In this document: piece after piece, positions 7,590 through 16,148 of the stretch
How positions within the stretch are numbered: position 1 is the first letter of the stretch
Layout of the letters: each line of letters begins with the position of its first letter
Source: Acidimicrobiales bacterium
GTDB taxonomy: Bacteria > Actinomycetota > Acidimicrobiia > Acidimicrobiales > Poriferisodalaceae
Length of the DNA stretch: 33,133 bases
Reading direction: 5' to 3'
Assembly: GCA_014239555.1 (NCBI GenBank)
Contig: JAAZYR010000016.1
Coordinates: forward strand, 1-33,133
Position numbers and translations under genes: made by a program
The notes under the pieces: model-generated
Databases searched by the model: none
What the model saw: only the letters and a program-made list of their open reading frames with translations
What the model was told of the DNA's origin: nothing

Positions 7590-10046
7590 CTAATAGGGAG
7601 TGCCGTCCGGCTGGAGGTAGTCAAGCGATATGTGGCCCTCTTCAACGAGGGCGTCGTATTCGTCATCGGTCAGGCCGAGCAAACCTTTAAAAATTGTCTC
7701 GTTGTCACCTCCGAGCACAGGGAGCGGTTCAAAGCGCATGTCAGGCCCGCTCCAACGCCATAAGTGGGTCGGATAATCGTGGATGCCGATTTCGGAGTTG
7801 CCGTTCGGGGCGAACAATCCGCGCTCTCTAAAGTGCGGCTCATCTAGGGCTTCTTGTTCGTGTAAGAGCGGTGCGGCAGGTATACCGGCCTGTTGACACC
7901 AGTCAAAAATCTGTTGAGCTGTGTGAGCGGAGGTCCACGTAGCTAGGTGTTCGTCAATTTCGTCGTGCCGAGCTTGGCGACCTTCGACGTGAGCGAGATC
8001 GGTATCCGCGCTCCAGTCGGGAGAGCCCAACAACTCAACAAGTGCACCCCATTCTTCGTCACTGGTGACTGATAGTGCCACCCATTGGTCGTCTCCACGA
8101 CATGGGTAACAGCCTTGAGGGGCGTGCACTCGGTGGCGATTTCCGAGGGGTTGGTGCACTACGCCGCTTCGGGCTGCATCCATCAGAAACTCGCCAATGT
8201 GATTGAGCATGTTTTCGCACTGCGAAACTTCCACTAACTCGCCGACGCCAGTTGTCTCGCGTCGTCGTAACGCCGTGAGAGCCGCGAACGCACCCGCTGA
8301 TCCTGAAGCTGCGTCCATGTGGAAGACGGATTCGTTTTCGGAAAGGTCAGCGTCTCGGTATCCGCGAATAGCTCCCAGTCCGCAGAGAGCTTCGAAGTTG
8401 ACACCAAAGCCAAGGAACGAACGGTACGGTCCTTCGAGACCCACCGACGGCATGCGAACCATTATTAGTTGCGGATTCCGGGTGTGAATTTCGTCCCACC
8501 CGATTCCCAATCTGTCCATCAGATCTACCGAGTTGTTTTCGATCATCACGTCGCTGACATCGACCAATCGGAGAAACGCTTCTCGGCCTCGTTCTTTTCG
8601 AAGATCCAACGTCACGCTTCGCTTATTTCTTGCATGTACGTTGAATAATCCGAAGCGATTCCATGGACGTTCACCAGGGTCAGCATCTGGGTAGGCGCCT
8701 CCGATACCGCCGATATCGGCAATCATTTCCTTAGTGGGTCGCGGAAAGATTCCTCGCGTAGCTGTCGGAAAAATCCATGGGTTATCAACCCGGACAATGT
8801 CAGCGCCAAGGTCTCCGAGAATTTGGGTGGTGTACGGGCCGGCCCAAACGACCGTCATGTCGAGCACTCGTATGCCCTGAAGCGGCAATTCGTCGTCGGC
8901 GTGCTCGCCGACCGTTCGGGCTGGAAATTCCGCTTTCTCAAGCTCCGCTTGATGTTCGCCAATAGTCGGCGCGGGACGAGTTACGGCCCACCCGTCTGTC
9001 ATCCGAATCGGAGCCCCTGGTTGCAGTATTGGTCCTGCGATCGTTTGGTTGATTTCAGCGAAGAAGTTCCGGGCTTCGAAGTGGGGGTCAACAAGAAGGT
9101 CGATTGGCCGGTTCACGGCCGTCACGGGCCAGTTTCCTGCCTGACCTTCCTCCATTGCCTGCTGTTTTTGGCGTTCCAATGACCAACCCAGCAACCGGCT
9201 ATCGGCTGCTTCAGGAAGCGCCTCGTTCATAAACCAAGCGGGGTCATCGTATAGGGCAGTCATTTCGGGATCGTTCATGACCGCAACCATTCGCGGTAAC
9301 CAATTCATCAACGTGGAGATCTGGACATGCCCGTCGAGAGTTGGGCGGCAACCGCCGGGGAAGATCGACGTGGCGTAGCCGCCGCTTCGGGGAACATTCT
9401 CTCCCCGGTAGGCGCAATACAACAGGTAGGTCATTCGCCTGTCTATCGACATGATTTGGGTGTCAATGTTGCTGAGATCAACGCTGATCCCGCGCCCATT
9501 TCGCTGCGCAGCGGCAAGCGAAGCTAGGACAGAGGTAGCGGCAATGGTGCCGCACTGATACTGACCCAGATCACCTCCCATCTTTAGAGGCTCGCGATCA
9601 GGAGCGCCGCTCGCGGACATCGGTCCGCCCATCGCGTAGTGGATGATTTCCTCGCCTCGACGGCCCGCGTATTTTCCTGTCAAACCGAAGGAGGTGACGG
9701 TCACTAACACAAGGCCGGGATGGTCTTCCTCAACCGTGTCTGGGTCAAGATCAACATCGGACTGCAGTACAGCGTCAGCGCTAGCGATCAGACGGTCAAC
9801 GAGGGGATCACCGACTCGGCCGACGACTGAACGTTTGCCGGTGTTCAAATGCAGGTGCAGCGCACCAGTTTCGGGGTGTTGTTCAGCCGCGGGGAAGGGG
9901 CCGAGCGTTCGCGAGCGGTCGCCTTCTGGGGGTTCGACCTTGATTACGTCTGCGCCAAAACCAGCGAGAAGTCGACCAGCCCACGGTCCTGCAATTCCTT
10001 GGGCAAGTTCAATGACTCGGATTCCGTCGAGCGGTTGCTCACTCAT
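7590..10046 (-). CDS. Tandem-fused CaiB/BaiF-type (class III) CoA transferase
   Basis: An 818-residue protein made of two complete CaiB/BaiF domains. The first opens with LDGIRVIELAQGIAGPWAGRLLAGFGADVIKVE; the second, at about residue 388, with LQGIRVLDMTVVWAGPYTTQILGDLGADIVRVD. A single family member is about 400 residues, so this is a head-to-tail fusion of two. At the likely acyl-anhydride position the first half has Asp (VDLSNID) and the second has Glu (VEVSQCE); that alignment was made by eye. Class III transferases move CoA between carboxylates and so activate acids for beta-oxidation. The ATG overlaps the stop of the upstream LLM gene by one base (TAATG), so both are one operon. The fused arrangement is known in Actinobacteria and Proteobacteria; the substrate is not evident. 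Confidence 0.93.
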   Translation of the reverse strand: MSEQPLDGIRVIELAQGIAGPWAGRLLAGFGADVIKVEPPEGDRSRTLGPFPAAEQHPETGALHLHLNTGKRSVVGRVGDPLVDRLIASADAVLQSDVDLDPDTVEEDHPGLVLVTVTSFGLTGKYAGRRGEEIIHYAMGGPMSASGAPDREPLKMGGDLGQYQCGTIAATSVLASLAAAQRNGRGISVDLSNIDTQIMSIDRRMTYLLYCAYRGENVPRSGGYATSIFPGGCRPTLDGHVQISTLMNWLPRMVAVMNDPEMTALYDDPAWFMNEALPEAADSRLLGWSLERQKQQAMEEGQAGNWPVTAVNRPIDLLVDPHFEARNFFAEINQTIAGPILQPGAPIRMTDGWAVTRPAPTIGEHQAELEKAEFPARTVGEHADDELPLQGIRVLDMTVVWAGPYTTQILGDLGADIVRVDNPWIFPTATRGIFPRPTKEMIADIGGIGGAYPDADPGERPWNRFGLFNVHARNKRSVTLDLRKERGREAFLRLVDVSDVMIENNSVDLMDRLGIGWDEIHTRNPQLIMVRMPSVGLEGPYRSFLGFGVNFEALCGLGAIRGYRDADLSENESVFHMDAASGSAGAFAALTALRRRETTGVGELVEVSQCENMLNHIGEFLMDAARSGVVHQPLGNRHRVHAPQGCYPCRGDDQWVALSVTSDEEWGALVELLGSPDWSADTDLAHVEGRQARHDEIDEHLATWTSAHTAQQIFDWCQQAGIPAAPLLHEQEALDEPHFRERGLFAPNGNSEIGIHDYPTHLWRWSGPDMRFEPLPVLGGDNETIFKGLLGLTDDEYDALVEEGHISLDYLQPDGTPY

Positions 10047-10900
10047 TAGCTCAAGAGGGTGGTGTGGATGTGCTCAATAAAGGCCAGCGATTCGTCAACC
10101 GACTGAGCGCCAGCCAGAAGTACAAGCCGATCAACTCCAAGTTGGCTATATGCCTCAATCATTTCTGGTCCTGGTCGCATGCGGGGCGTCACGGTGATTT
10201 CAAGTTCGTTCATCCAATCGGGTCGGTCATATTGTTCTCCAGCGCGGGCGAGCCCTGCAAGATTTTCTTGTGTGGCTTCGGGATTCAGCATGAAGCCGTA
10301 CCAGCCTTCGCAGTGGGTGACAGCTCGCCGCCACGCTGGTTTCGAATGTCCGCCCATCACCACCGGAGGGCCTGGTCGTTGAATCGGTCGCGGGTAGGCC
10401 TTTACCCCTGAGAACGACACGAACTCCCCGTCGTAAGAAGGATCGTCGTCGTTCCAGATCGAACGCATTGCCTCGATGTATTCGGTCGCCCGGGAACCGC
10501 GATCTTCCATCGAAACGCCGACGGCGTCGAATTCTGGTTGGAGGTAGCCAACACCCACACCGAATATTGTTCGACCGCCAGAAAGCACGTCAACACTTGC
10601 TAGTTCCTTGGCCAACACAAGCGGGTTGCGTTGAGGAAGGATGATAATTCCTGTTCCCAATTTGATCTCTGTGGTGACAGCTGCGACATACCCTAAGGCC
10701 ACGGTTGGGTCCAGTAACTGAGCGTCTGGAGGGAGAGGCGACGGAGGTGTTTGGGGGTCAGGTAAAACCACATGCTCAGCGGTCCATAGCGAATCAAAAC
10801 CGGCCTGCTCAGCAGCGATCGCTACCGTAGACAGCGCCTCACCGTCGACGAGATGGTCGGTGTTGATTGAGAAGAGTCCAATATCAATGTCGTTTGCCAT
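10046..10900 (-). CDS. LLM-class F420-dependent oxidoreductase
   Basis: A 284-residue luciferase-like protein. The start MANDIDIGLFSINTD at 10900 aligns with the first beta strand of the family; the frame stays open upstream to 11266 but that part runs through the divergent SCO6745-family gene and is not credible. Family features include DSLWTAEHVVLPD, KLGTGIIILPQRNPLVLAKELASVDVLSGGR, FGVGVGYLQPEF and PPVVMGGHSKPAWRR, which together are characteristic of the F420-dependent subgroup (often annotated TIGR03619-like). It probably oxidises or reduces a substrate carbonyl or double bond with F420. It is translationally linked to the fused CoA transferase, suggesting a shared acyl-CoA pathway. Confidence 0.9.
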   Translation of the reverse strand: MANDIDIGLFSINTDHLVDGEALSTVAIAAEQAGFDSLWTAEHVVLPDPQTPPSPLPPDAQLLDPTVALGYVAAVTTEIKLGTGIIILPQRNPLVLAKELASVDVLSGGRTIFGVGVGYLQPEFDAVGVSMEDRGSRATEYIEAMRSIWNDDDPSYDGEFVSFSGVKAYPRPIQRPGPPVVMGGHSKPAWRRAVTHCEGWYGFMLNPEATQENLAGLARAGEQYDRPDWMNELEITVTPRMRPGPEMIEAYSQLGVDRLVLLAGAQSVDESLAFIEHIHTTLLS

Positions 10901-10981
10901 TACAGCACGGTACGCGATAGCGCGAGCAAGGAGCGACTGTGCCAGTCTGAAGGGGTCCCTGCACTCTGGAGAGATCCCACC

Positions 10982-11710
10982 TTGACCCCTATCGAACTCG
11001 TTCAGACAGCGTCTCCGATCATCGGCGGCATCGGCGGCGCCTTCTACTTCGACCCCGCCACCTTGGCCCGAGGAAAAGAACTTGGCCTTGATGGTTTCCG
11101 CTTTTACTTGCTCGGCAGGTGCGGAGTGCTTGGCGATGTAGAAGCCAAAGTGGCTCAGAGCGCAATGGGATATTTCGAACCCGGCATGGTGGAAAAACTT
11201 TGGGATTCCGCACGCGATCGTGTGCAACCTCGCGAGGCCGGGCGGGAATATCTCGCCTGTGCGCAAACTTTTGGGGTAACCAAATTTTCAGGTCTCGATG
11301 GGCTGGCGGCATACGTTGAGGCGGCCCAAAAAGTCATCGCAGCTCAAGACCCGGCAGCGTTAGCTCTTTTCTCAGGCATTGCTGCCGAGCCACTGGCGTC
11401 CGACCCGGCAGCTTTAGCAATGCAGATGACTACCGTGCTTCGCGAGATGCGCGGCAGCGTCCACTTAGTGGCTCTCACAGCGTGTGGCCTTTCTCCACAA
11501 ATGGCCCACCGAGTCCGACGCCCCGATGACATCGCCATGTTCGGCTGGCACGAGGGAGTTGAGGTAACCGACGACCACCGAACCCGTTGGCAGGCAGCAG
11601 AAACTCTCACCGATGAAATGCTCGTCCCCGCTTGGTCATCGGTGACAGAAACTGAAGGACGCTCAATCGTTGAGACAGTGTCTGCGATGCAAGCTGCGCT
11701 AGCTAAGTAA
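10982..11710 (+). CDS. SCO6745 family protein
   Basis: A 242-residue soluble helical protein that I recognise as an SCO6745-type actinobacterial family by its N terminus (ASPIIGGIGGAFYFDP), the GRCGVLGD segment near residue 44, and the C-terminal AMFGWHEG block. Its biochemical function is not established; in other genomes it often lies near LLM and F420 enzymes. The start is TTG, supported by GGAGAG at 10968-10973 eight bases before it; no ATG or GTG start fits the conserved N terminus. It shares an 80-base divergent region with the LLM/CoA-transferase operon and is followed 12 bases later by an alpha/beta hydrolase. Confidence 0.8.
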   Translation: MTPIELVQTASPIIGGIGGAFYFDPATLARGKELGLDGFRFYLLGRCGVLGDVEAKVAQSAMGYFEPGMVEKLWDSARDRVQPREAGREYLACAQTFGVTKFSGLDGLAAYVEAAQKVIAAQDPAALALFSGIAAEPLASDPAALAMQMTTVLREMRGSVHLVALTACGLSPQMAHRVRRPDDIAMFGWHEGVEVTDDHRTRWQAAETLTDEMLVPAWSSVTETEGRSIVETVSAMQAALAK

Positions 11711-11722
11711 GCCCCTTTAGCT

Positions 11723-12655
11723 ATGAACAACGAAATCGACCTTATCCGCGCGTCTTTACCCCAGGCTCAACGTCCTGACCGGACGCGCCGCGTGGATGTA
11801 GGCGGCATCGAGGTGTCTGTGGTCGAATGGGGAGACGAAAACAATCAACCGTTACTACTTGCACACGGTGGATTCGATTTCGCGGGCACTTTCGACATTC
11901 TGGGACCACTGCTCGCTGCGGCAGGATTTCGAGCGGTGGCTTGGGATCAACGAGGGCACGGTGATAGCGACCTCGCTGCGCTCTACACATGGGAAGCCGA
12001 CGTTCGTGACGCAGCGCTGGTCCTTGCTTCGCTCGGCTCCACTGACCCTATTCCGGTGTTAGGACACAGCAAGGGCGGCGGAATGGTGGACCAGCTTGCC
12101 GAAGTGATCCCACACCGCATTGGCGCCGTCATCAACCTTGATGGCATCCCTAACGAACGCGGCTTCGCGCAAAAGATCGACCGAACTGACGTTGCCGCCC
12201 TCGACACAGAATTGGCGGCGTGGCTGGATCATCGACGGCGCGCTGGGAGCACTAACCGTCGAGCCGACACCCTCCAAGGGTTAGCAGAACGACGTCGGGT
12301 GATGAACCCGCGGCTATCTGTTGAGTGGTTGCAGTATCTAGTGACTGTGGGCGCTCGACAAGACACCGAGGGTTGGCGATGGAAAATCGACCCGACGTTG
12401 CGATTCGGGCCATCGGGGGCATGGAGCCCTCATTGGGCAATTCCCCGGCTTCGAGGTCTCCACGTTCCGTTCTTAGGGATCATCGGCACAATCGAAGAGG
12501 AAATGGGTTGGGGAACCACTCCCGACGAGGCGTTACCTATCTTGCCCGACGGGGCCGAGTTCCACGCATTGGCGAACACTGGTCATTTCGTTCACATCGA
12601 ACGACCCGAAAACGTCGCAGAAATTGTCGTTGATTTCCTAGGACGGGCCCTATGA
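11723..12655 (+). CDS. Alpha/beta hydrolase (Ser nucleophile)
   Basis: A 310-residue alpha/beta hydrolase. It has the oxyanion motif AHGGFDFAG, the DQRGHGDS strand-turn, a nucleophile elbow GHSKGGG with Ser116, and a catalytic His in NTGHFVHIERPE near the C terminus, so the Ser-type triad is intact. Likely activity is ester, thioester or C-C bond hydrolysis; the substrate is unknown. It overlaps the next hydrolase gene by ATGA, indicating coupling. Upstream, the SCO6745-family gene is 12 bases away, so three genes probably form one transcript. Confidence 0.9.
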   Translation: MNNEIDLIRASLPQAQRPDRTRRVDVGGIEVSVVEWGDENNQPLLLAHGGFDFAGTFDILGPLLAAAGFRAVAWDQRGHGDSDLAALYTWEADVRDAALVLASLGSTDPIPVLGHSKGGGMVDQLAEVIPHRIGAVINLDGIPNERGFAQKIDRTDVAALDTELAAWLDHRRRAGSTNRRADTLQGLAERRRVMNPRLSVEWLQYLVTVGARQDTEGWRWKIDPTLRFGPSGAWSPHWAIPRLRGLHVPFLGIIGTIEEEMGWGTTPDEALPILPDGAEFHALANTGHFVHIERPENVAEIVVDFLGRAL

Positions 12656-13308
12656 AAACGACATTTCTCCATCATGTGCGAAGCCAGCTCGCGCTTCATG
12701 AATTTCGAGAAGGTAGCGGACGCCCTTTATTGATCCTTCATGGGCTCGGAGAACGCACACCTTCGACGGCCCCGTCCGTCACTGAAGGTTGGGCAGGTCC
12801 TGTCTTTGGTTTGGATTTCACTGGGCATGGCGACTCAACCCTGCCCGCTGGGGGTGGGTACACCTGCGAAGCTCTCATGTCCGATGCCGATGCCGTCATC
12901 GCTGAACTCGGGCCAGTTACCTTGCTGGGTTACGGCCTCGGAGCGTACGTCGGGCTGCTGCTTTTTGGGTCTCGGCCTCGCGATATCCGCGGTTTGGTGA
13001 TTGCGGACGGTACAGGGTTGGATGGGGGCGGTGCACGACCAACCTCCCCAACGCTTCTCTATGTTCCACAAGACGAGACGCGACGCAACACGCCTGATCC
13101 TTGGGCTTTGCTCGAACTAGCTTCCGATATTCGTCCTCCTGGCTATGCAGCGGAACACGTCCGCCAGGTTGCGGCTTTGTCAGGCATGGATAAAGCCATC
13201 GCTGTCGTCTCTATTGGACGACCGGAGTGGCTTGAGGCTGCGATGGAATCAGACATCGTTTTCGAATCCAATATCGCGACGGCTATTTCAGTGTTCGGTG
13301 ACGCCTAA
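12652..13308 (+). CDS. Alpha/beta hydrolase-fold protein without the nucleophile
   Basis: A 218-residue alpha/beta-hydrolase-like protein, shorter than the usual 250-300. The oxyanion motif LILHGLGE and the strand FGLDFTGHGDS are normal, but the nucleophile elbow reads LLGYGLGAYVGLL, so Gly95 stands where Ser, Asp or Cys should be. The C terminus also shows no clear GHxxxxE-type catalytic His. It therefore looks catalytically inactive or repurposed, perhaps as a partner of the active hydrolase encoded just upstream, with which it overlaps by four bases. It could also be a decaying duplicate, though the frame is intact over its whole length. Confidence 0.8.
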   Translation: MKTTFLHHVRSQLALHEFREGSGRPLLILHGLGERTPSTAPSVTEGWAGPVFGLDFTGHGDSTLPAGGGYTCEALMSDADAVIAELGPVTLLGYGLGAYVGLLLFGSRPRDIRGLVIADGTGLDGGGARPTSPTLLYVPQDETRRNTPDPWALLELASDIRPPGYAAEHVRQVAALSGMDKAIAVVSIGRPEWLEAAMESDIVFESNIATAISVFGDA

Positions 13309-13343
13309 GCCACGAAACACTCCCTCGAACTTTTCGTACGGAC

Positions 13344-13359
13344 CGCGGTTCCCACCGCG
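13344..13359 (+). terminator. Short hairpin, possible terminator
   Basis: CGCGGT-TCCC-ACCGCG forms a perfect six-base-pair stem with a four-base loop in the 115-base gap between the inactive hydrolase and the haloalkane dehalogenase. The following bases (ATTTCAG) give only a weak U tract, so termination is possible but not certain. Confidence 0.35.
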
Positions 13360-13423
13360 ATTTCAGCAACCAAATTGAATCTGGTGTAGGAAAGGCAGAC
13401 GCATCCGCCAAAGAGGAGTGAAG

Positions 13424-14308
13424 ATGTCCGACGCGCCTTTCTCGACCGAGCGACTTTCCAAGCAGTACAAAACTGTTTTGGGTAAACAAATGGCGTACCA
13501 CGAGGTAGGTGAAGGAGACCCAGTTGTCTTCTTGCATGGCAATCCGACGTCCTCGTATCTATGGCGCAACATCATCCCCCATGTTTCAGGCAAGGCCCGA
13601 TGCATAGCGCCAGACCTGATCGGGCAAGGCGACTCCGACAAACTCGATGATGTCAGCACAGGCACGTACCGATTTGTCGACCATCGCGAATATTTGGATG
13701 AACTCTTAGATCAACTCGACCTCGGCGACCACGTGACGTTCGTCATCCACGACTGGGGCTCTGCTCTCGGGTTCGACTGGGCGAACCGTCATCGCGATCG
13801 CGTCGCCGGCATCGCATATATGGAGGCAATCGTCACTCCTATCACCTGGCAGAACTTCGATGAAGGAGGCCGGCGAGTATTTCAAGGATTCCGCTCACCG
13901 GCTGGTGAAGAGATGGTGATCGAGAAAAATATTTTCGTCGAACGGGTACTTCCGAGTGCTGTGATCCGGGGCTTATCTGAAGAGGAGATGACTGTGTACC
14001 GGGAGCCGTTCCTGGATCCACAACATCGTCGCCCAACCCTTACCTGGCCTCGAGAGATTCCTATCGAGGGTGAACCACCGGATGTTGTAGCGCTCGTTGA
14101 GGACTACGCGCAGTGGCTTAGCGGTTCAGATGTCCCAAAGCTGTTCATCAATGCTGACCCAGGGTCGATTCTGGTCGGACCACAAAGAGAGTTTTGTCGT
14201 ACCTGGCCAAACCAGACCGAGGTAACTGTTAGTGGTACTCATTTCGTTCAAGAGGACAGCCCGAACGAGATTGGCCAGGCTGTAGCTAGCTGGCTCCCAA
14301 CCCGTTAA
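13424..14308 (+). CDS. Haloalkane dehalogenase, HLD-II type (LinB/DhaA-like)
   Basis: A 294-residue alpha/beta hydrolase that carries every residue of the HLD-II dehalogenase pentad: Asn40 ([11 protein letters not shown]) and Trp111 for halide binding, nucleophile Asp110 ([11 protein letters not shown]), Glu134 (AYMEAIV) as charge-relay acid on the strand beta-6, and His273 (GTHFVQED) as base. The spacing matches LinB and DhaA closely. It hydrolyses carbon-halogen bonds of haloalkanes, giving an alcohol, halide and proton, in the cytoplasm. The ATG at 13424 is preferred over an in-frame GTG at 13418 because AGAGGAG at 13412-13418 has the right spacing. It stands alone between a possible terminator and a convergent MFS gene. 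Confidence 0.93.
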   Translation: MSDAPFSTERLSKQYKTVLGKQMAYHEVGEGDPVVFLHGNPTSSYLWRNIIPHVSGKARCIAPDLIGQGDSDKLDDVSTGTYRFVDHREYLDELLDQLDLGDHVTFVIHDWGSALGFDWANRHRDRVAGIAYMEAIVTPITWQNFDEGGRRVFQGFRSPAGEEMVIEKNIFVERVLPSAVIRGLSEEEMTVYREPFLDPQHRRPTLTWPREIPIEGEPPDVVALVEDYAQWLSGSDVPKLFINADPGSILVGPQREFCRTWPNQTEVTVSGTHFVQEDSPNEIGQAVASWLPTR

Positions 14309-14311
14309 TTA

Positions 14312-15478
14312 TCAGTCGACAGCCTTCGACAGGGTGTCGTGTTGGGCCGCGTAGACGAATGAAATGGATAGGACGCCCACTAACGCTGCTCCCAGATAAG
14401 CGAACGATACGTTGCGTTCGAATACTGGCACCCAAATCAGTGGTCCAATTGCGTGACCGAGGAAACGGTGTGAGAGGACAAAGGAGACCCCTCCCCCTCT
14501 GTTTCCTGGTACTCCTGTGGCCGCTAGTGCCTGGAAGCCCGTTGAGATGCATTGCACGAGCGCGCCGACCACAGCCCAGACCATGATCAATGACAGGGTC
14601 GTGTTCGCTTGCGACAAAGCGACTGCGCCCAACATCGACAAGATGAGCGCGGCAACCGTGGCGCGTTTTCCGCCGAACCGGTCAATGACCGCACCCCATC
14701 TTGGTGTTAACACCGCTGCGGTCAATGAACCAGTGATCAGTAACGCGCCGGTGGCAGATCCAGACAAACTGAGGACGTCTCGACTGACGAGAGCTACTAA
14801 AAGCTGCACTCCACCCGGACCTATGGATTGTGTCAGCGCTACTAACCCCAGCATGAACATCCGTCGATTCAGAACTGATCGCATTCCTACCACGACGGGG
14901 CCTTCAGACGTTCGGGCTTTGGGAAGCGTCCAACTCAGGGTTGCTGCCACCACGGCAATTGCCACAAAAGCCCACCTCCAACCAACGTCGGCGGCGACAC
15001 CTCCGACCAACATGCCCAGAACCCCGCCGATTGCCTGAAAAGCCGCGTACGTGCCGACAGCACGACCTACTCGATCTTTTGGGGCGAGGTCGGTAAGGCT
15101 CGCTATGAGTAATGGGGTCATAAACGCATTGACAACCCCCTGCGCGGCTCTACCTCCAAAAAACAACCACAACGAGGCGCCAGAAGCGCAACTCAATGAC
15201 GCCAACGCATATAAAAACACTGCGACCCGGATAGTTCGCCCCCGACCCCATTTTTCGCCAAGCGTTCCTGAGACCAAGAGAAGCGTCGCGTAAGGAAAAA
15301 AGTAAGCGCCGAACCCCCATGCAATAGTCGCTGTGGTGGTGTCGAAAGCCTCTCTCAACTCGGGAATCATTGGGGACAACACCGAACCGCCGAACGGTCC
15401 GAGAATCCCACACAGATAGAGCGGGAGAAGTCGCCGCCGGTCTTTAGTGGAATTTCCACGGATATCGGGGTGGGCCAT
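14312..15478 (-). CDS. MFS transporter (drug/proton antiporter type)
   Basis: A 388-residue membrane protein with about 12 hydrophobic helices. The N terminus has LCGILGPFGGSVLSPMIPEL, typical of 12-TM or 14-TM DHA antiporters, and GTLGEKWGRGRTIRVAV matches the MFS motif A loop between helices 2 and 3. RAAQGVVNAF resembles the helix 4 motif, and GRAVGTYAAFQAIGGVLGMLVGG the motif C region that distinguishes antiporters. It probably exports a small organic compound. It starts 27 bases downstream of the carbonic anhydrase stop on the same strand, so the two may share a transcript. It is convergent with the haloalkane dehalogenase with three bases between stops. Confidence 0.9.
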   Translation of the reverse strand: MAHPDIRGNSTKDRRRLLPLYLCGILGPFGGSVLSPMIPELREAFDTTTATIAWGFGAYFFPYATLLLVSGTLGEKWGRGRTIRVAVFLYALASLSCASGASLWLFFGGRAAQGVVNAFMTPLLIASLTDLAPKDRVGRAVGTYAAFQAIGGVLGMLVGGVAADVGWRWAFVAIAVVAATLSWTLPKARTSEGPVVVGMRSVLNRRMFMLGLVALTQSIGPGGVQLLVALVSRDVLSLSGSATGALLITGSLTAAVLTPRWGAVIDRFGGKRATVAALILSMLGAVALSQANTTLSLIMVWAVVGALVQCISTGFQALAATGVPGNRGGGVSFVLSHRFLGHAIGPLIWVPVFERNVSFAYLGAALVGVLSISFVYAAQHDTLSKAVD

Positions 15479-15505
15479 CTCGCCGAGACGGTAGCGGGGT
15501 GCGCT

Positions 15506-16060
15506 CTATTCCGCTTGCGGGACCTCGTGTAAGTGTCCGTCGGTCACGTCATATACGAAGCCGCGCAGATGTTGGGCATCGACGAAGGGGGTCAACAAAA
15601 GTCGTTGCATCGATTGACGGGTGTCGCTGTATGGATCAGCGAAGGGTTCAAGGGACCAGCGAGGTTTGATACCTAGTTCCGCTTCAAGTTCGGCCTTGAA
15701 CTCGTCTTCGCTGACCATTTGCAGCCCACAATCGGTGTGATGCAAAAGAATGATTTCTCGGGTACCCAAGAATCTTTGGGACAGACAAAGAGAGCGGATG
15801 ACGTCGTCGGTGATGACACCACCAGCGTTTCGAACGATATGTGCTTCACCGTTTTCCAGCCCGAGAATCTTGAAGATATCCATCCGGGAGTCCATACAAG
15901 CAACCACTGCTAGGCGCATCATCGGGGCGACAGCCAGGTCACCATCTTCGAAGTTTTCGGCGAAACGGCCGTTATGAACGACCAGTTCATCAGTGTTTGG
16001 CGAAAATTCATCGGACACGCCTATTGAAGTTAGCGATCCTGATACCAAAATTTGCGTCAT
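15506..16060 (-). CDS. Beta-class carbonic anhydrase (Rv1284-like)
   Basis: A 184-residue beta-carbonic anhydrase, interconverting CO2 and bicarbonate in the cytoplasm. Zinc ligands are Cys55, His108 and Cys111 (CMDSR and HHTDC), with the Asp57-Arg59 dyad of the active site. The stretch EAHIVRNAGGVITDDVIRSLCLSQRFLGTREIIL is close to the mycobacterial Rv1284 protein, and WSLEPFADPYSDTRQS follows as in that group. It has about 20 more N-terminal residues than Rv1284. The ATG at 16060 has AGAGG five bases upstream; an open frame to 16162 is not supported. It is divergent from the LLM gene at 16149. Confidence 0.95.
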   Translation of the reverse strand: MTQILVSGSLTSIGVSDEFSPNTDELVVHNGRFAENFEDGDLAVAPMMRLAVVACMDSRMDIFKILGLENGEAHIVRNAGGVITDDVIRSLCLSQRFLGTREIILLHHTDCGLQMVSEDEFKAELEAELGIKPRWSLEPFADPYSDTRQSMQRLLLTPFVDAQHLRGFVYDVTDGHLHEVPQAE

Positions 16061-16148
16061 ATGAACCTCTATATGAGGCTGTGGTCTGAATTTCGACAGC
16101 GAGCGTGAGAAACGGTCAGACTGTTGTTTGTTTAGAGGGGGCTTCATT

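Noticed and set aside
8203..10080. Plus-strand frames within the CoA-transferase gene
   Set aside because: They are shadows of an 818-codon conserved gene on the minus strand.
10901..11266. N-terminal extension of the LLM gene to 11266
   Set aside because: It would overlap the SCO6745-family gene and lacks LLM features; the family starts at MANDIDIG.
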